Positions 22,418 through 35,867 of a stretch of DNA of 64,000 bases are shown piece by piece. Position numbers and translations under genes: made by a program. The first letter of the stretch is position 1. Each line of letters opens with the position of its first letter. This stretch comes from Hygrophila difformis (Eukaryota; Streptophyta; Magnoliopsida; Lamiales; Acanthaceae). Under the pieces are notes generated by a model. The model worked only from the letters and a program-made list of their open reading frames with translations, was not told the origin of the DNA and searched no databases. The stretch spans positions 558,001 to 622,000 of the forward strand of contig JAOANR010000001.1 in assembly GCA_030278955.1 (NCBI GenBank). Direction: 5' to 3'.

Positions 22418-24702
22418 TGTAACGCCCCAGAAATTTAAAACCAAATTTCTGTGACGTCACTGCCGTGTTACCTCTCTTAAACTGTTGGCCAATCAATTTA
22501 AGATCAATAACACGTAGCCAAGTAAACAGGAAGCTAATGAATCATAATACAAATCCAGAAAGGAAACCTCACATCATAACAGACGTCCGGCTTACAAGCC
22601 TTATTCATGCGACTTACCAGTCGACATATCAGTCTCATCTCAACCTGTCAGAGATATCCAGTAAACACAAGACAGTACATAGTATAATATTCAAGACAAG
22701 CACATAAGTTCACAACATGCTAATGCATCTCTAGGTAGATCACTCATCCCCAAACCCCACATCGTGCTCAGGCTCTGCGTCCTCCCCGGGAATATCTATA
22801 CATAAAAACATAGCAAGGGTCAGTACAAGGTACTGAGCAAGAATAGAAGAATCGGCATAAGGGGAAACAAGAATTAACTTGATTCCCTAGAAGTATATTT
22901 ATACATATAGGTGGAGATATATTCCGTTTTTAAACATTTGTTAGGCATAACATAAAGATTAAACAGTGCAAATAAGTAAACATCACACCGTCCCATACCG
23001 GTGCTTCAACCACTGCAAATAAGATGAATGATGGATGATGAGATGAAATGTTATGACCTAGGATGTCTATCTACCCTAAATGCAACACATAAGCATGTCT
23101 AGCGCGCACCTAGGTACCATGGTCGGTATTCCCTCCCATATAAGGGTCCACACCCCTTAATGGTCGAGAGACATACCCACAGTGCCCCCGCCGCGGACAC
23201 TAACAGCTGAAATCGTGGCTTACGGCAAGCGGGTCAGGCTAAGGGTCATGAGCCCTTTCCAGCCAAAATCAGACTAGGATATAAATCCTTTTCAGTCTCA
23301 ATATATCATCACAAATATTCACATATCATCACAGATATTCAGATTCAACTCAATCACTCATCTCGAGTGAAGTATTTTCTTTAAAATAGATAGCTTTAAA
23401 ATAGTCTGGGCTCTTTGAAATATACTACTAGTTTATAAATGATAACTTTAAAAATAATAATACTTGAAAATAATAGTTTTTAAAAAGAATAATCCGGGCT
23501 CTTTAAAATAGTAGTTTTAAAATATTCCGGGGTGTGCCAAGTCCCACATATCGGCATCAACACATATCGTCATAGAAGCGAAACAAGTCTCGATCTTAAC
23601 TAAGGCATAGTAGATCACCGCTAATCACAACTAAGTTCAAAGATTGTGAGCATAATGATGGTTATGGCATGCTAGAAGCATAAGAAGAACTAAGGAAACA
23701 CGAAGGACGAAGAGTCGGAAAACGAGCGGACGAATCGCGCGGGCAGGGGGGGTGGCGCGCACCCCGCGCGGTTTTCTCATGAAAACCGCGCCAACCCCGC
23801 GCGGGTTTTGTCACGGCGTCGTGACGTTCGTGTCGCGCGCTGTTTGGCTAAAGGGCGCGCCAAGTGCGCGCCGACACACCAGAAACGATGGAAATGGCGG
23901 TTTCCGGCCATTCCACCGATTATGCCCCCATTTAGGCCTATCTCTACCCTTGCCTGGTATGTAGATGAGTCCCCAAGCTCCTCTTCTCAACCTGCAAGCT
24001 TCCAATCTACAATTCCAAGCCTATATTACAAGAATCCAATCCAATCATCAAAAATCAACTCCAAGAACATGATTTCTTCATCATGAACCCATTGGAAGCT
24101 CAAAAACTGAAATTACTCAACCAAAAGCATTACCTTAACTTCCAAAACTGATTTGCAACTCCCAAGCAAGGATTTAACACAAATTCCAAGTCGATCTACA
24201 AGAATTTCAACCAAAATCATTCAATCCCGTCACTTGTTTTGCCCTCTTCACAAACCACCTCAAAACTCTTCAAAATCATGAATTACTATGAGGAAATTAC
24301 TTACCAAAGGTAGTATAATGAAACCCCCAACTGATTTGGGCATAAAATCAAGGTTTTGGGAGGATTTGGCACCAACCCTAGCCTTCCCAAAAATGGTGAC
24401 GGGAATGAGGGAAGAGAGGGGAAGAGAAGATGAGGAAATGGGTTTCCAACACCCAAAATCTGATTTTTAAGGGTAAGATGGATCCGGGTCGGGTCGGAAT
24501 GTGGGTTAAAAGGTCTACACCACTTGTCTTGACCACATTGCACCCATTTGAGCACTTGACTCTTACTATCTTGTGAGTTGAACTCACTTATTTCCCCCAC
24601 TTAAATCTTCATTTCCTACAAAATAATCCACATACTAAGTCTTTTGTTAATTAACCATAATTAAATTAATTAATTATGAGTTAATTAAATCGGGGTGTTA
24701 CA
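22418..24702 (-). repeat. Element B 3' LTR
   Basis: Termini TGTAACGCCCC and GGGGTGTTACA. It lacks 11 bp of a GCGCGCTGCTCGCGCGC-type repeat that the other LTR of B keeps near 38808. Two 20-bp minisatellite units are present near 23305-23345. Confidence 0.95.
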
Positions 24703-24715
24703 ATCTCTCCCCCTT
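24703..24715 (-). other. Element B polypurine tract
   Basis: The same tract as in A and D (minus strand AAGGGGGAGAGAT), immediately before the 3' LTR. Confidence 0.85.
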
Positions 24716-24762
24716 AGGATCATTCGTCCTCGAATGAAAAAGTATGGATTAAGGTCATTACT

Positions 24763-25749
24763 TCACTGAATTGGAGTCAAATCCAATTCAGGATAACGCC
24801 CAGCCATGCTTTCCTCTGTCTCCCAAGTGGCATCCTCTACGCCATGTCTCGACCAAGGTACTTTCACCATTTTGATCGCCTTCTTGCGAAGTACCTTTTG
24901 TTTAGTGTCGAGAATCGCCACGGGGTATTCTTCGTATTCTAGGTTGTCATCCAACTCCTCCTCCTCCGGTTGTATAATCTTGTCAGGAATTGAGATAAAC
25001 TTCCTCAACTGAGAGACGTGGGAAACGTTGTGCACCTTTCCCACCTCAGTTGGCAATTCTAACCGGTAAGCGACCTTCCCAATCTTTTTAGTGATCTCAT
25101 AGGGGCCTATAAATCTGGGACTCACTTTCCCCTTCTTCCCAAATCGTCTCACGCCCCTCATGGGTGACACTCTCAAAAGTACCCAATCTCCAATTTCGAA
25201 TTCAATGTCTCTCCTGGACAAATCAGCATAACTCTTCTGACGATCCTGAGCTTCCTTGATTCTGTCTCTGATCACTCGTACCACTTCCGTGGTCTGTTCA
25301 ATGAGTTCAGGACCCATCACCACTCGCTCTGAAGGATCACTCCAACACAAGGGTGTCCTGCACTTTCTTCCGTATAAGGCCTCGTAAGGCGCCATACGAA
25401 TACTCGCGTGATAGCTATTGTTGTAGGAGAACTCCACCATATGTAGATGTTCCTCCCACGATCCTTGAAAATCCATCACACACGCCCTCAACATATCCTC
25501 CAAGGTTCTAATGGTCCTTTCGGTCTGTCCATCAGTCTGAGGGTGCCACGCAGTACTCATACTGATCTGCGTCCCAAAGACTGTCTGCAATTCCTTCCAG
25601 AACCTTGACAGGAATCTGGAATCTCTGTCGGAAATGATTTCTCGAGGAATACCAAAACGTCTAAGCACATGTTGGATGTAAGCGTCAGTGAGCTGTTGCA
25701 TGCTCCAGTTCAATCTCATTGGTATAAACACAGCACTCTTGGTTAGTCG
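24763..25749 (-). pseudogene. Element B integrase C-terminal half
   Basis: The downstream half of the element B polyprotein, cut off by element C. It holds the integrase core after the first catalytic Asp (IISDRDSRF, then [11 protein letters not shown] with the catalytic Glu), the GPY/F-type module (PRFIGPYEITKKIGK) and, unlike A and D, an in-frame chromodomain-like tail (VLRKKAIKMVKVPWSRHG, ATWETEESM). That tail is typical of Tekay/Del-type chromoviruses, whose chromodomains direct integration to chromatin. The upstream half resumes at 34507. Confidence 0.88.
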
Positions 25750-28700
25750 TATAATACCCCGTATAAATGTTAAATAGAAATTTAAATTTTAATAAATAGA
25801 CATTCAAAATATTTCATAAATTAAATTTTTAGAGGATGAAAAGAAATATTGTTTATTTTTTTCAATGTGTGAATTTATTTAAATCGAACCTAGTTACGAA
25901 CTAACTTTAAGGAATTAAAATTTTTTAAGTGCAAAATCATTTAATTAACTTCTAAGGAATATATTCCTTTTTGGAGCTATGTATGACTTACAACATACTT
26001 GCATAGTTTTTCAACATCCACCAACCTTACCATATAATACTGGATAAAGTATTATATAGTGGCACATTATTAGATACTGGATATATCAAGCATAGTTTTT
26101 CAACATCCACCAACCTTACAACATAATGACTATCAAGCATTATTAGATAGTGGCACATGCAGAGACATTCTTGGATAAAGTTTTTGCTAGCTTTGGGATA
26201 AGAATAATTAGGATTTATTATTAGGAACCTATAGGGATTATAATACTTATCCTTAGGACCCGTCCCCATCCTATTTATCTAGTCTCCAATATTAAAATCT
26301 CATCACCTTGCAAGCTTTCAGCAGACCTTTCTTTCTCATATTTCCTGTCCATTTGATTCGGATTTGATTGGAATCAAATCTGAATTTCCACATCTTGCCG
26401 AAGTATAGCCGTCCTTGTGTGTTTTCGAGTTCGTGCTTGATTGTCAAACTACACTAGTTATCACTTCCGAATTCACCCGTTGCTGACCATCAAGGAAGTA
26501 AGTTAAATTTCATTCTAAGTGAATTCCATAGTTATAGGACATATTTTTATACTGATACTTCAGCCCTTGTCCAAGTTGCAGCGAGTCGGGTGTGTTGCTG
26601 AGTTCGTAGGACTTTTGCTCTAATCCGTAGGATCTCAAATTCGAATCCACCAATCCCAATCACTTCTAATGTAAGTTAGTGTTGTGCCTTTCAAATTTTA
26701 TAGCTTTTAGTTGAGTATTCATTGAGGTACAACTCAAAATCCAATCCTTGACAAATCTGTGATTTAGGGTTTCTTCAGGATAGTTTCTTTTGTTCATCTT
26801 TGTTCGTCTAGATCCGTTCATTTTTGGGAAAACTTTTCTAAATGAAAAATGTTTCTAACACTTTGAATATGATCTCTGTAAATTTTCGCAATTTTTGGAC
26901 ATGATTTGAGCGTCAAAAATTCATCTGGTATTTTCTGAAATCCTGTTGGCAGAATTCGTTTCATGGTGTAGTCAGTTTTGTTGTTCATATTACTCCTACT
27001 TATGATCGTTTCCAATGGTTGATGTCTTCATAAAAGTTGTTCCTTTATGTGTCTAGATCATCTCTGTAAAATTTCATAATTTTTGGAGAATGTTTGGAAT
27101 TGTTATGAATTTTTAAAGAGACTGTGGTCGAATGAACAGTAGGATTTACACTCTTTGGAAAAGAAGGATCTGAAATCATTTTTTTTAGGTCACTTAGAGT
27201 CCGATTTTGAAGAAGCCTATTTCTATGAAAAATGTTCATTTGGGTGTGTTCTAGCTCCTGTAAAAATTTCGGAATTTTTGAAGATGATTTGCTAAGTTTC
27301 CATATGCGATTTCTGAAACTGCCCAAAGGACTATTTTTGTCGGTAAATCGTACTTGTGTATTTTGATGATCTATGAGTCGAATGGCTCTCATTTTTGGAA
27401 ATATGTGAAATCTGGACATGTGTGATTTTGTAAAGTGTAAAAGTATGGTTTTGAAACTTTGTAAGTTTTGATCGAGTGGGATGCCCAATGTTTTAGAGGG
27501 AGTATTATTTTAGCTATCATTTTAGTTACTATTATTATTTTAGTTAAAGAGCCATTATAGCATATAAATTAACATTAGAGTATTTTTCTTAGTCACGTAG
27601 CTGTAAAGGATTATCTGCTCGTAGCCTGTGCGTGTGTCATCCCCATTCCATCTTCGGTGACAGTAAGTGGATTTTTACTCTTTGGAGTAAGCCCAATTTT
27701 ATTTTAGCTTGAGCATAAATTTCAATACCGCATTTATATTTTAAATTTATACTTATTGCTCCCTACTGCTTTTGGAATATTGGTATGCCATTTTAACTGT
27801 GCTTAATAATTGTTATAACCATTTCTCAAAATCCTACGGATTTTTGAGCGCGCATTGTTACGGGGGTGGGACTGTGTGTGGGTCGCTGCTGCCCAACTCC
27901 CGCGTTTGTTGTGCAATATTTGGCCACACGGGGACCACTGGGATTATTCAGCCCGATGCCATTACCTTATCTCACAGTGGGTTTGAGGGAATTTCTTACC
28001 TCCCCCACACCCTTGAGTGTATGTGCGAATTGGGCCCTACGGCGGGGAACCTGCACATCACGGTGGCTGAGATAATTATTTCTCGGTAACGCATATTGCT
28101 ATATTATCTGTTCCCGGGATATAGAATAATATTTCGTATATGTATAAATTATCCTCGTTTAAGCATGCCTTATTCCATAAATGTCATTTTTAATTATTTC
28201 TGCAACTCGACCTCCTCCGGGAGTAAGGGTCTATTTACTCAGCGATTGTTTTCGCTGACTCTACATTTTTCACAATTTTCTTTCAGGATATGAGATCTGC
28301 AAAATTCGGTAGAGCATCTTTTGCACGGGCATGGTTTGGGACATTATTATTATTTTAAAAACGTATATTTTAAAATCCCCAATAGGATAAATAATTATTA
28401 CTTGGCATAGATTTTATTTTTAGCATGGAGAAATTATTTGGGTTTAATCCCACTTGTGCAATTATTGTGACCTACCTGTTTAAACAACGCGCTTCATGTT
28501 TTTACCATATTATTTTTAAATGCGAGGTAATAATTTATTTTAAATTAAAATTTCCATTGATTTATTCCATTATTATCGTTGCGCGCATTTGAGGAATATA
28601 TTCCTCCGTGTTGGTTGTGTAAACCGCACAAATTTTATTAAGCTTATTTTATACTTGTTACAGTATTATAAGCTTATGTGAACATTATATATTAATTTGT

Positions 28701-28860
28701 CCGGAAAGTGGTTAGCATATACATTAAACTCTGATCTTATGCAAGTATGCCTGCTAGCCTTAGCGTATTTCGGACGGCCCGGAATACGTGGCGGTAACAT
28801 CGGCCCATTCTTCCCGCACTGTGCTTCCGCTGTACCTTTAGGGAAAATGGGGGTGTTACA
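25750..28860 (+). repeat. Element C 5' LTR
   Basis: 3,111 bp. It differs from 31391-34501 at three positions I noticed: T/C near 25921, A/G near 28305, and G/A near 28782. It contains short frames with no recognisable domain. Confidence 0.92.
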
Positions 28861-28863
28861 GAT

Positions 28864-28875
28864 TGGTATCAGAGC
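28864..28875 (+). other. Element C primer binding site (tRNA-iMet)
   Basis: TGGTATCAGAGC three bases after the 5' LTR, matching the initiator tRNA-Met 3' end. Confidence 0.9.
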
Positions 28876-31377
28876 GTTTTGCTCTTGGAATGGTGCATCT
28901 ATAATTTTTAAAATTCATGCACAAAAAAAAAAATTATTTTTAAAGCCAGGTAGCTATACAAGTTGTGTATTCAAATTATTAAATTTTTCACACGAAAAAG
29001 CTTTTGGAAGCGTTTGGATTAGTGCATTTAAATTATTACAATTTTTGCACGGAAAAGATTTTGTTAAAGAGTCATTTTTACTCTATAAAGTAGTGCATTT
29101 AAAATTTTTAAAATTTTTGCACGAAATATTTTGAAAGACTATGCCAAGTATTTTTAAAGTTAAATTTTGGGATGGGGACACACACACATATGCATATAGG
29201 CACGAGCAGAATGTTAGATTATTAAAATTTACAAGTATATTCTGAACGAGAATTTCCCAAGGTATCGGACTCCGAGCTAGAGTCTCTCTCCGATTATCTT
29301 ATGACTGCTTTGCCTTAGTATCTACCTCTAGACGTGTTTAGGATAATCTACTAGTATTGCACTAGTTTCTTGGCTTCTCAGCTTCAGTTAATTAATTACG
29401 TAGGATGATGCCTACATATGCGATGACCTTAGTGTTGTGCGAAGTCTTGTCTTAGTCAAATAAGGTTTTGCCTTAGACTATAAAGAGCTCGATTTAAGCG
29501 TTAACACGATAATCGTGCGAATGATTGGAACTAAGAAATTTTCTTATTATATATGTCTTAAAGATGAGACGCGGATGTCATGGAATGGCACCGAAGGATT
29601 TCAAGCTCACAACGAGTTTTATAAAACATTTACGAATTTTTTTCCTTAAATTCATACGTCTATTTGACAAGGGAAGTTGGATATTTATTTGGAATATTCT
29701 CAATGAAACAAAATGCCCTTAACCATGAGCTTAAAGAATAACCTCAAACATTTATCCTACTCCTTTAGCTCGACAAACTTGGAATCTAATCTTTGTTAAT
29801 GGACCTACTACCTAAGGCTTGATTGAGTTGTTGGTCTTATAATAAGAAATTCCTCATAAGCATTGGAGTTGTCGAAATTACTTCGTATAATTTTTATCTC
29901 CCTCGATAGGAGTCGTAACTATGCTATTTAAGTAGTTATCACTTAGAAATGATACAAGAACCTATATTCCGTTCATCTTCTTCCTATTTTTTTTTTTTAA
30001 AAAAAAGGTCCATGGATTGTCAGGGATAAAGGTCATAATCGAGGACATGGAATCAGTACACCCAATAGTTTTTAAATTTCATAATTATGGGAGACAATCC
30101 TTAGTTGCAAAGTTACTATTAATTAGGTGATAACCCACAAAGCAAGACAATCGTAAAATCCTCATCGAAATTATTATTATTTGCAAAATAAACACCCATC
30201 AAGGAGACATAGTAAGACGAATACTTACTACTACGGCCATAGGTCGAGCATTTGCCCTAACCATATGCTTGGAAGATGATCAGTAGAATTCTTCTCTTTT
30301 GAGCCTCACGCATATGGAGCCTAGTGTGTTATTTTGGCCTAAACTTAAGAGCCCCCTTTATTCGATACAATTATTATCGTCCAATGCTGGTTAAGTATAG
30401 TAAGTTGGACACTTACGAAGGTTATGGATGATTGGGACCGAATCTACCCGTATTAGGTGACAAGTGGATTTCTTTTATTATTAAGACCTAAGCAAATTGG
30501 ACAAACCCTTGATCATATATATGAGGGATATGAATTGACAATCGAAAATTCAAAGTAATGGGAACTTAGAAATAATTGGAAAAATCCCTATGTGTACAAC
30601 AAAAGATAATTAATGTTTAACCCTAGACGTGAATATTTCCGGTCAAGGATAAGCTGAGTTGGATTTCTAAAGGATTCAAATTTTATCTAGTTCAAATACT
30701 CTTAAATTTGAGAACGTCCCTAGAATAATAAATAATTGTCGGACCAAAGATCAAACAAGATTAATCAAGTGCTTAGGCACAACTAAATGATTTTTCAATG
30801 AGCAACAATTTACCAATAAGGAGGAATTGGGATTTGTTAAGGACTGAGATGTACTCAAAGAGAAACGTGACGATTTAACCGAGTCATTGAAAACCCATAA
30901 TGGAAATAAGTTAGAATATTAATGGATTGTTGTCCTAGGATTATTCTGGATAAGCTTGGGCGTAATAAAATACGGGCAACCAGACCAGGAAGGGATTGAA
31001 TGAGATGGATTTAAATTTATCCCCCTAGGAAAAGAATGAAGTACGACGCGTTTGCGATATTCTACTAGGAAAAGTGTTAAAGGAAAAAGATGGACAAATT
31101 ATGATTAGTAAATAAGGGGCAGGAGAGAATCAATTAGTGCCGTTAATGGATTAAGGTTCAGTGCCATCAGTATAGTGATACATGGGATTTAAGAAGAATG
31201 CAACATCGGAAGTTACAGCAGATGTCAAGAATGAATGTCCAGGAGCTGTTTGAAGAAAATTATAATGGATAGATAAACATTTTAGAGTTTCTATAAGAAT
31301 ATAAATTTTGGATATAGACCCTAGTTATAACTCCACTTTAGTTCTGTTTCGAGGCTTCGAGGACGAAGCCTTATTTT

Positions 31378-31390
31378 AAGGAGGGTAGAC
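31378..31390 (+). other. Element C polypurine tract
   Basis: AAGGAGGGTAGAC directly before the 3' LTR. It fixes the LTR start at TATAATACCCC and so supports the TA 5' end. Confidence 0.8.
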
Positions 31391-34300
31391 TATAATACCC
31401 CGTATAAATGTTAAATAGAAATTTAAATTTTAATAAATAGACATTCAAAATATTTCATAAATTAAATTTTTAGAGGATGAAAAGAAATATTGTTTATTTT
31501 TTTCAATGTGTGAATTTATTTAAATCGAACCTAGTTACGAACTAACTTTAAGGAATTAAAACTTTTTAAGTGCAAAATCATTTAATTAACTTCTAAGGAA
31601 TATATTCCTTTTTGGAGCTATGTATGACTTACAACATACTTGCATAGTTTTTCAACATCCACCAACCTTACCATATAATACTGGATAAAGTATTATATAG
31701 TGGCACATTATTAGATACTGGATATATCAAGCATAGTTTTTCAACATCCACCAACCTTACAACATAATGACTATCAAGCATTATTAGATAGTGGCACATG
31801 CAGAGACATTCTTGGATAAAGTTTTTGCTAGCTTTGGGATAAGAATAATTAGGATTTATTATTAGGAACCTATAGGGATTATAATACTTATCCTTAGGAC
31901 CCGTCCCCATCCTATTTATCTAGTCTCCAATATTAAAATCTCATCACCTTGCAAGCTTTCAGCAGACCTTTCTTTCTCATATTTCCTGTCCATTTGATTC
32001 GGATTTGATTGGAATCAAATCTGAATTTCCACATCTTGCCGAAGTATAGCCGTCCTTGTGTGTTTTCGAGTTCGTGCTTGATTGTCAAACTACACTAGTT
32101 ATCACTTCCGAATTCACCCGTTGCTGACCATCAAGGAAGTAAGTTAAATTTCATTCTAAGTGAATTCCATAGTTATAGGACATATTTTTATACTGATACT
32201 TCAGCCCTTGTCCAAGTTGCAGCGAGTCGGGTGTGTTGCTGAGTTCGTAGGACTTTTGCTCTAATCCGTAGGATCTCAAATTCGAATCCACCAATCCCAA
32301 TCACTTCTAATGTAAGTTAGTGTTGTGCCTTTCAAATTTTATAGCTTTTAGTTGAGTATTCATTGAGGTACAACTCAAAATCCAATCCTTGACAAATCTG
32401 TGATTTAGGGTTTCTTCAGGATAGTTTCTTTTGTTCATCTTTGTTCGTCTAGATCCGTTCATTTTTGGGAAAACTTTTCTAAATGAAAAATGTTTCTAAC
32501 ACTTTGAATATGATCTCTGTAAATTTTCGCAATTTTTGGACATGATTTGAGCGTCAAAAATTCATCTGGTATTTTCTGAAATCCTGTTGGCAGAATTCGT
32601 TTCATGGTGTAGTCAGTTTTGTTGTTCATATTACTCCTACTTATGATCGTTTCCAATGGTTGATGTCTTCATAAAAGTTGTTCCTTTATGTGTCTAGATC
32701 ATCTCTGTAAAATTTCATAATTTTTGGAGAATGTTTGGAATTGTTATGAATTTTTAAAGAGACTGTGGTCGAATGAACAGTAGGATTTACACTCTTTGGA
32801 AAAGAAGGATCTGAAATCATTTTTTTTAGGTCACTTAGAGTCCGATTTTGAAGAAGCCTATTTCTATGAAAAATGTTCATTTGGGTGTGTTCTAGCTCCT
32901 GTAAAAATTTCGGAATTTTTGAAGATGATTTGCTAAGTTTCCATATGCGATTTCTGAAACTGCCCAAAGGACTATTTTTGTCGGTAAATCGTACTTGTGT
33001 ATTTTGATGATCTATGAGTCGAATGGCTCTCATTTTTGGAAATATGTGAAATCTGGACATGTGTGATTTTGTAAAGTGTAAAAGTATGGTTTTGAAACTT
33101 TGTAAGTTTTGATCGAGTGGGATGCCCAATGTTTTAGAGGGAGTATTATTTTAGCTATCATTTTAGTTACTATTATTATTTTAGTTAAAGAGCCATTATA
33201 GCATATAAATTAACATTAGAGTATTTTTCTTAGTCACGTAGCTGTAAAGGATTATCTGCTCGTAGCCTGTGCGTGTGTCATCCCCATTCCATCTTCGGTG
33301 ACAGTAAGTGGATTTTTACTCTTTGGAGTAAGCCCAATTTTATTTTAGCTTGAGCATAAATTTCAATACCGCATTTATATTTTAAATTTATACTTATTGC
33401 TCCCTACTGCTTTTGGAATATTGGTATGCCATTTTAACTGTGCTTAATAATTGTTATAACCATTTCTCAAAATCCTACGGATTTTTGAGCGCGCATTGTT
33501 ACGGGGGTGGGACTGTGTGTGGGTCGCTGCTGCCCAACTCCCGCGTTTGTTGTGCAATATTTGGCCACACGGGGACCACTGGGATTATTCAGCCCGATGC
33601 CATTACCTTATCTCACAGTGGGTTTGAGGGAATTTCTTACCTCCCCCACACCCTTGAGTGTATGTGCGAATTGGGCCCTACGGCGGGGAACCTGCACATC
33701 ACGGTGGCTGAGATAATTATTTCTCGGTAACGCATATTGCTATATTATCTGTTCCCGGGATATAGAATAATATTTCGTATATGTATAAATTATCCTCGTT
33801 TAAGCATGCCTTATTCCATAAATGTCATTTTTAATTATTTCTGCAACTCGACCTCCTCCGGGAGTAAGGGTCTATTTACTCAGCGATTGTTTTCGCTGAC
33901 TCTACATTTTTCACAATTTTCTTTCAGGATATGAGATCTGCAAGATTCGGTAGAGCATCTTTTGCACGGGCATGGTTTGGGACATTATTATTATTTTAAA
34001 AACGTATATTTTAAAATCCCCAATAGGATAAATAATTATTACTTGGCATAGATTTTATTTTTAGCATGGAGAAATTATTTGGGTTTAATCCCACTTGTGC
34101 AATTATTGTGACCTACCTGTTTAAACAACGCGCTTCATGTTTTTACCATATTATTTTTAAATGCGAGGTAATAATTTATTTTAAATTAAAATTTCCATTG
34201 ATTTATTCCATTATTATCGTTGCGCGCATTTGAGGAATATATTCCTCCGTGTTGGTTGTGTAAACCGCACAAATTTTATTAAGCTTATTTTATACTTGTT

Positions 34301-34501
34301 ACAGTATTATAAGCTTATGTGAACATTATATATTAATTTGTCCGGAAAGTGGTTAGCATATACATTAAACTCTGATCTTATGCAAGTATGCCTGCTAGCC
34401 TTAGCGTATTTCGGACGGCCCGAAATACGTGGCGGTAACATCGGCCCATTCTTCCCGCACTGTGCTTCCGCTGTACCTTTAGGGAAAATGGGGGTGTTAC
34501 A
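31391..34501 (+). repeat. Element C 3' LTR
   Basis: 3,111 bp, a copy of 25750-28860 at an offset of 5,641. It is followed by the AGTCG target duplication and then by the remaining integrase sequence of element B. Confidence 0.92.
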
Positions 34502-34506
34502 AGTCG

Positions 34507-35478
34507 GTCCACAACTACCCAAATAGTATCAAAACTGCTCCGTGTCCTGGGTAGCCCGGTGACAAAGTTCATAGCAATGGACTCCCATTTCCAAGTAGGA
34601 ACATCCAAAGGTTGTAATAAGCCTGAAGGTCTCATGTGCTCGGCTTTCACCTTCTGGCAAGTGGAACACCTAGACACAAATTCTGCCACTTCCTTCTTCA
34701 TGCCTTTCCACCAATAGTTTTGCCTCAAATCCTTGTACATCTTTACTGCTCCCGGATGTACGGAGTAAGGTGTGCAATGTGCTTCCTCCATAATTTTTCC
34801 TTTCAGCGCCTGATCTTTCGGAGGCACACACCAACGGTCCCCAAACTTGATCATATTCTTGCTATCAATCTCAAAGCCTTCCGCTTTACCCTTACGAATC
34901 TGAGCTTTCAAATGCATCATCTCTTGACTTACAACTTGACTTAGTCTGAGTTCCTCGAGTAATGATGGCATCACCGTCATAGCATTCAGCCTCGCTATCG
35001 TGTCGTAAGGAACAACCACAATACCTTCATTGTCCAACTCTTGCCTTAACTTCCAAGGGAGAGTAATTGAATTCAGTACATGTCCTTTCCTACTTAGTGC
35101 ATCAGCCACCCGGTTGGCTTTCCCTTCTATGTACTGAATACTCGTGTCGTAGTCCTGCAAAAACTCTAACCACCTTCTTTGCCTACCGCTCATCTTATCT
35201 GCAGTGTAGAGACATTTAAGGTTCTTATGATCCGAGTAGATTTGACACTTGGCTCCGTAAAGATAATGCCTCCAAATTTTTAATGCATGCACGACCGCTG
35301 CCATCTCCAGGTCGTGAGTCGGGTAATTCAGCTCGTGAGGCTTTAATTGCCTAGATGCATATGCAATCACCTTGCCATACTGCATAAGCACACACCCAAG
35401 TCCTCGATAAGATGCATCTGTGTATACCTCATATTCCCTCGATTCATCAGGTAACACTAAGGCCGGAGCCTCTGTCAC
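34507..35478 (-). pseudogene. Element B RNase H and integrase N-terminal half
   Basis: Begins right after the protease with [14 protein letters not shown], without an RT domain. RNase H keeps its acidic residues ([32 protein letters not shown]). The integrase zinc-binding HHCC part follows ([15 protein letters not shown]). The first catalytic Asp of the D,D-35-E triad is Asn here ([10 protein letters not shown], against MDFVTGLP in A and D), a single transition. The frame is then cut by element C and resumes at 25749. Confidence 0.88.
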
Positions 35479-35833
35479 CTTCTTCTTCGGTGAAGGAAAT
35501 CCTTGGTATCCCGTAGTCTAATCTGGCTCGGTACTTAGACAGCCAATCCATTCCCAAAATCATGTCAAAATCGGCCAAATCTAGCACCACTAGATTCGCT
35601 CTGAACTCTCGATCTTTGATGATTATCTGTGCATCGGGTTTAATCCACTGGCTCCGCATGAGGTCTCCCGAAGGTAGCGTAACAGGGAGTTGATAAGCCT
35701 CCAGTGGTCCCATATCATTATTAGTTACGAATTCCGATGATATAAACGAGCATGATGCACCAGAATCATATAAGGCATAAGCAGGCACATTATTAACTAG
35801 TATAGTACCTACGCATTTAATAACATAAGGCAC
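35447..35833 (-). CDS. Element B aspartic protease
   Basis: The only copy with an uninterrupted protease frame (128 codons). It has the retropepsin motif [11 protein letters not shown] (active-site Asp in D-S-G), a [12 protein letters not shown] middle part and the end [17 protein letters not shown]. There is no ATG at its start, and an in-frame TAA lies just upstream, so production would need recoding or an internal start. It overlaps the RNase H frame by about 30 nt in another frame: the seam left where RT was lost. It separates Gag-type particle proteins in the family. Confidence 0.75.
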   Translation of the reverse strand: MPYVIKCVGTILVNNVPAYALYDSGASCSFISSEFVTNNDMGPLEAYQLPVTLPSGDLMRSQWIKPDAQIIIKDREFRANLVVLDLADFDMILGMDWLSKYRARLDYGIPRISFTEEEGDRGSGLSVT

Positions 35834-35867
35834 TACCTGGGATACTTGTTACAGATGGTTAAGTCGA

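Larger units (their letters stand above)
28861..31390 (+). other. Element C non-coding interior
   Basis: 2,530 bp between the LTRs. The longest frames are about 65-145 aa and resemble no gag, protease, RT, RNase H or integrase motif. The sequence has ordinary base composition, not simple repeats. A TTCGAGGACGAAG motif near the 3' end is shared with coding Ty3/gypsy elements, which links it to that group. Confidence 0.75.
25750..34501 (+). mobile_element. LARD-like LTR retrotransposon C
   Basis: An 8,752-bp plus-strand element inserted in the integrase of B. The LTRs are both 3,111 bp and differ at about three sites seen by eye. The perfect 5-bp target duplication is AGTCG (25745-25749 and 34502-34506). 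The LTRs start TATAATACCCC and end GGGGTGTTACA, so they have TA..CA instead of TG..CA ends. The primer binding site matches initiator tRNA-Met and a polypurine tract precedes the 3' LTR. The 2,530-bp interior has no gag or pol. Large LTRs with a non-coding interior fit a large retrotransposon derivative (LARD), moved in trans by an unknown partner. Confidence 0.92.

Noticed and set aside
26000..26130. CRISPR-like repeats (TAGTTTTTCAACATCCACCAACCTTA occurs twice)
   Set aside because: There are only two copies, with other partial duplications around them; this is a local duplication in an LTR of a plant element.
27045..27488. A 147-codon minus-strand frame in the LTR of element C (also 32686-33129)
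   Set aside because: It is antisense to the element, has no domain, and repeats only because the LTR does.
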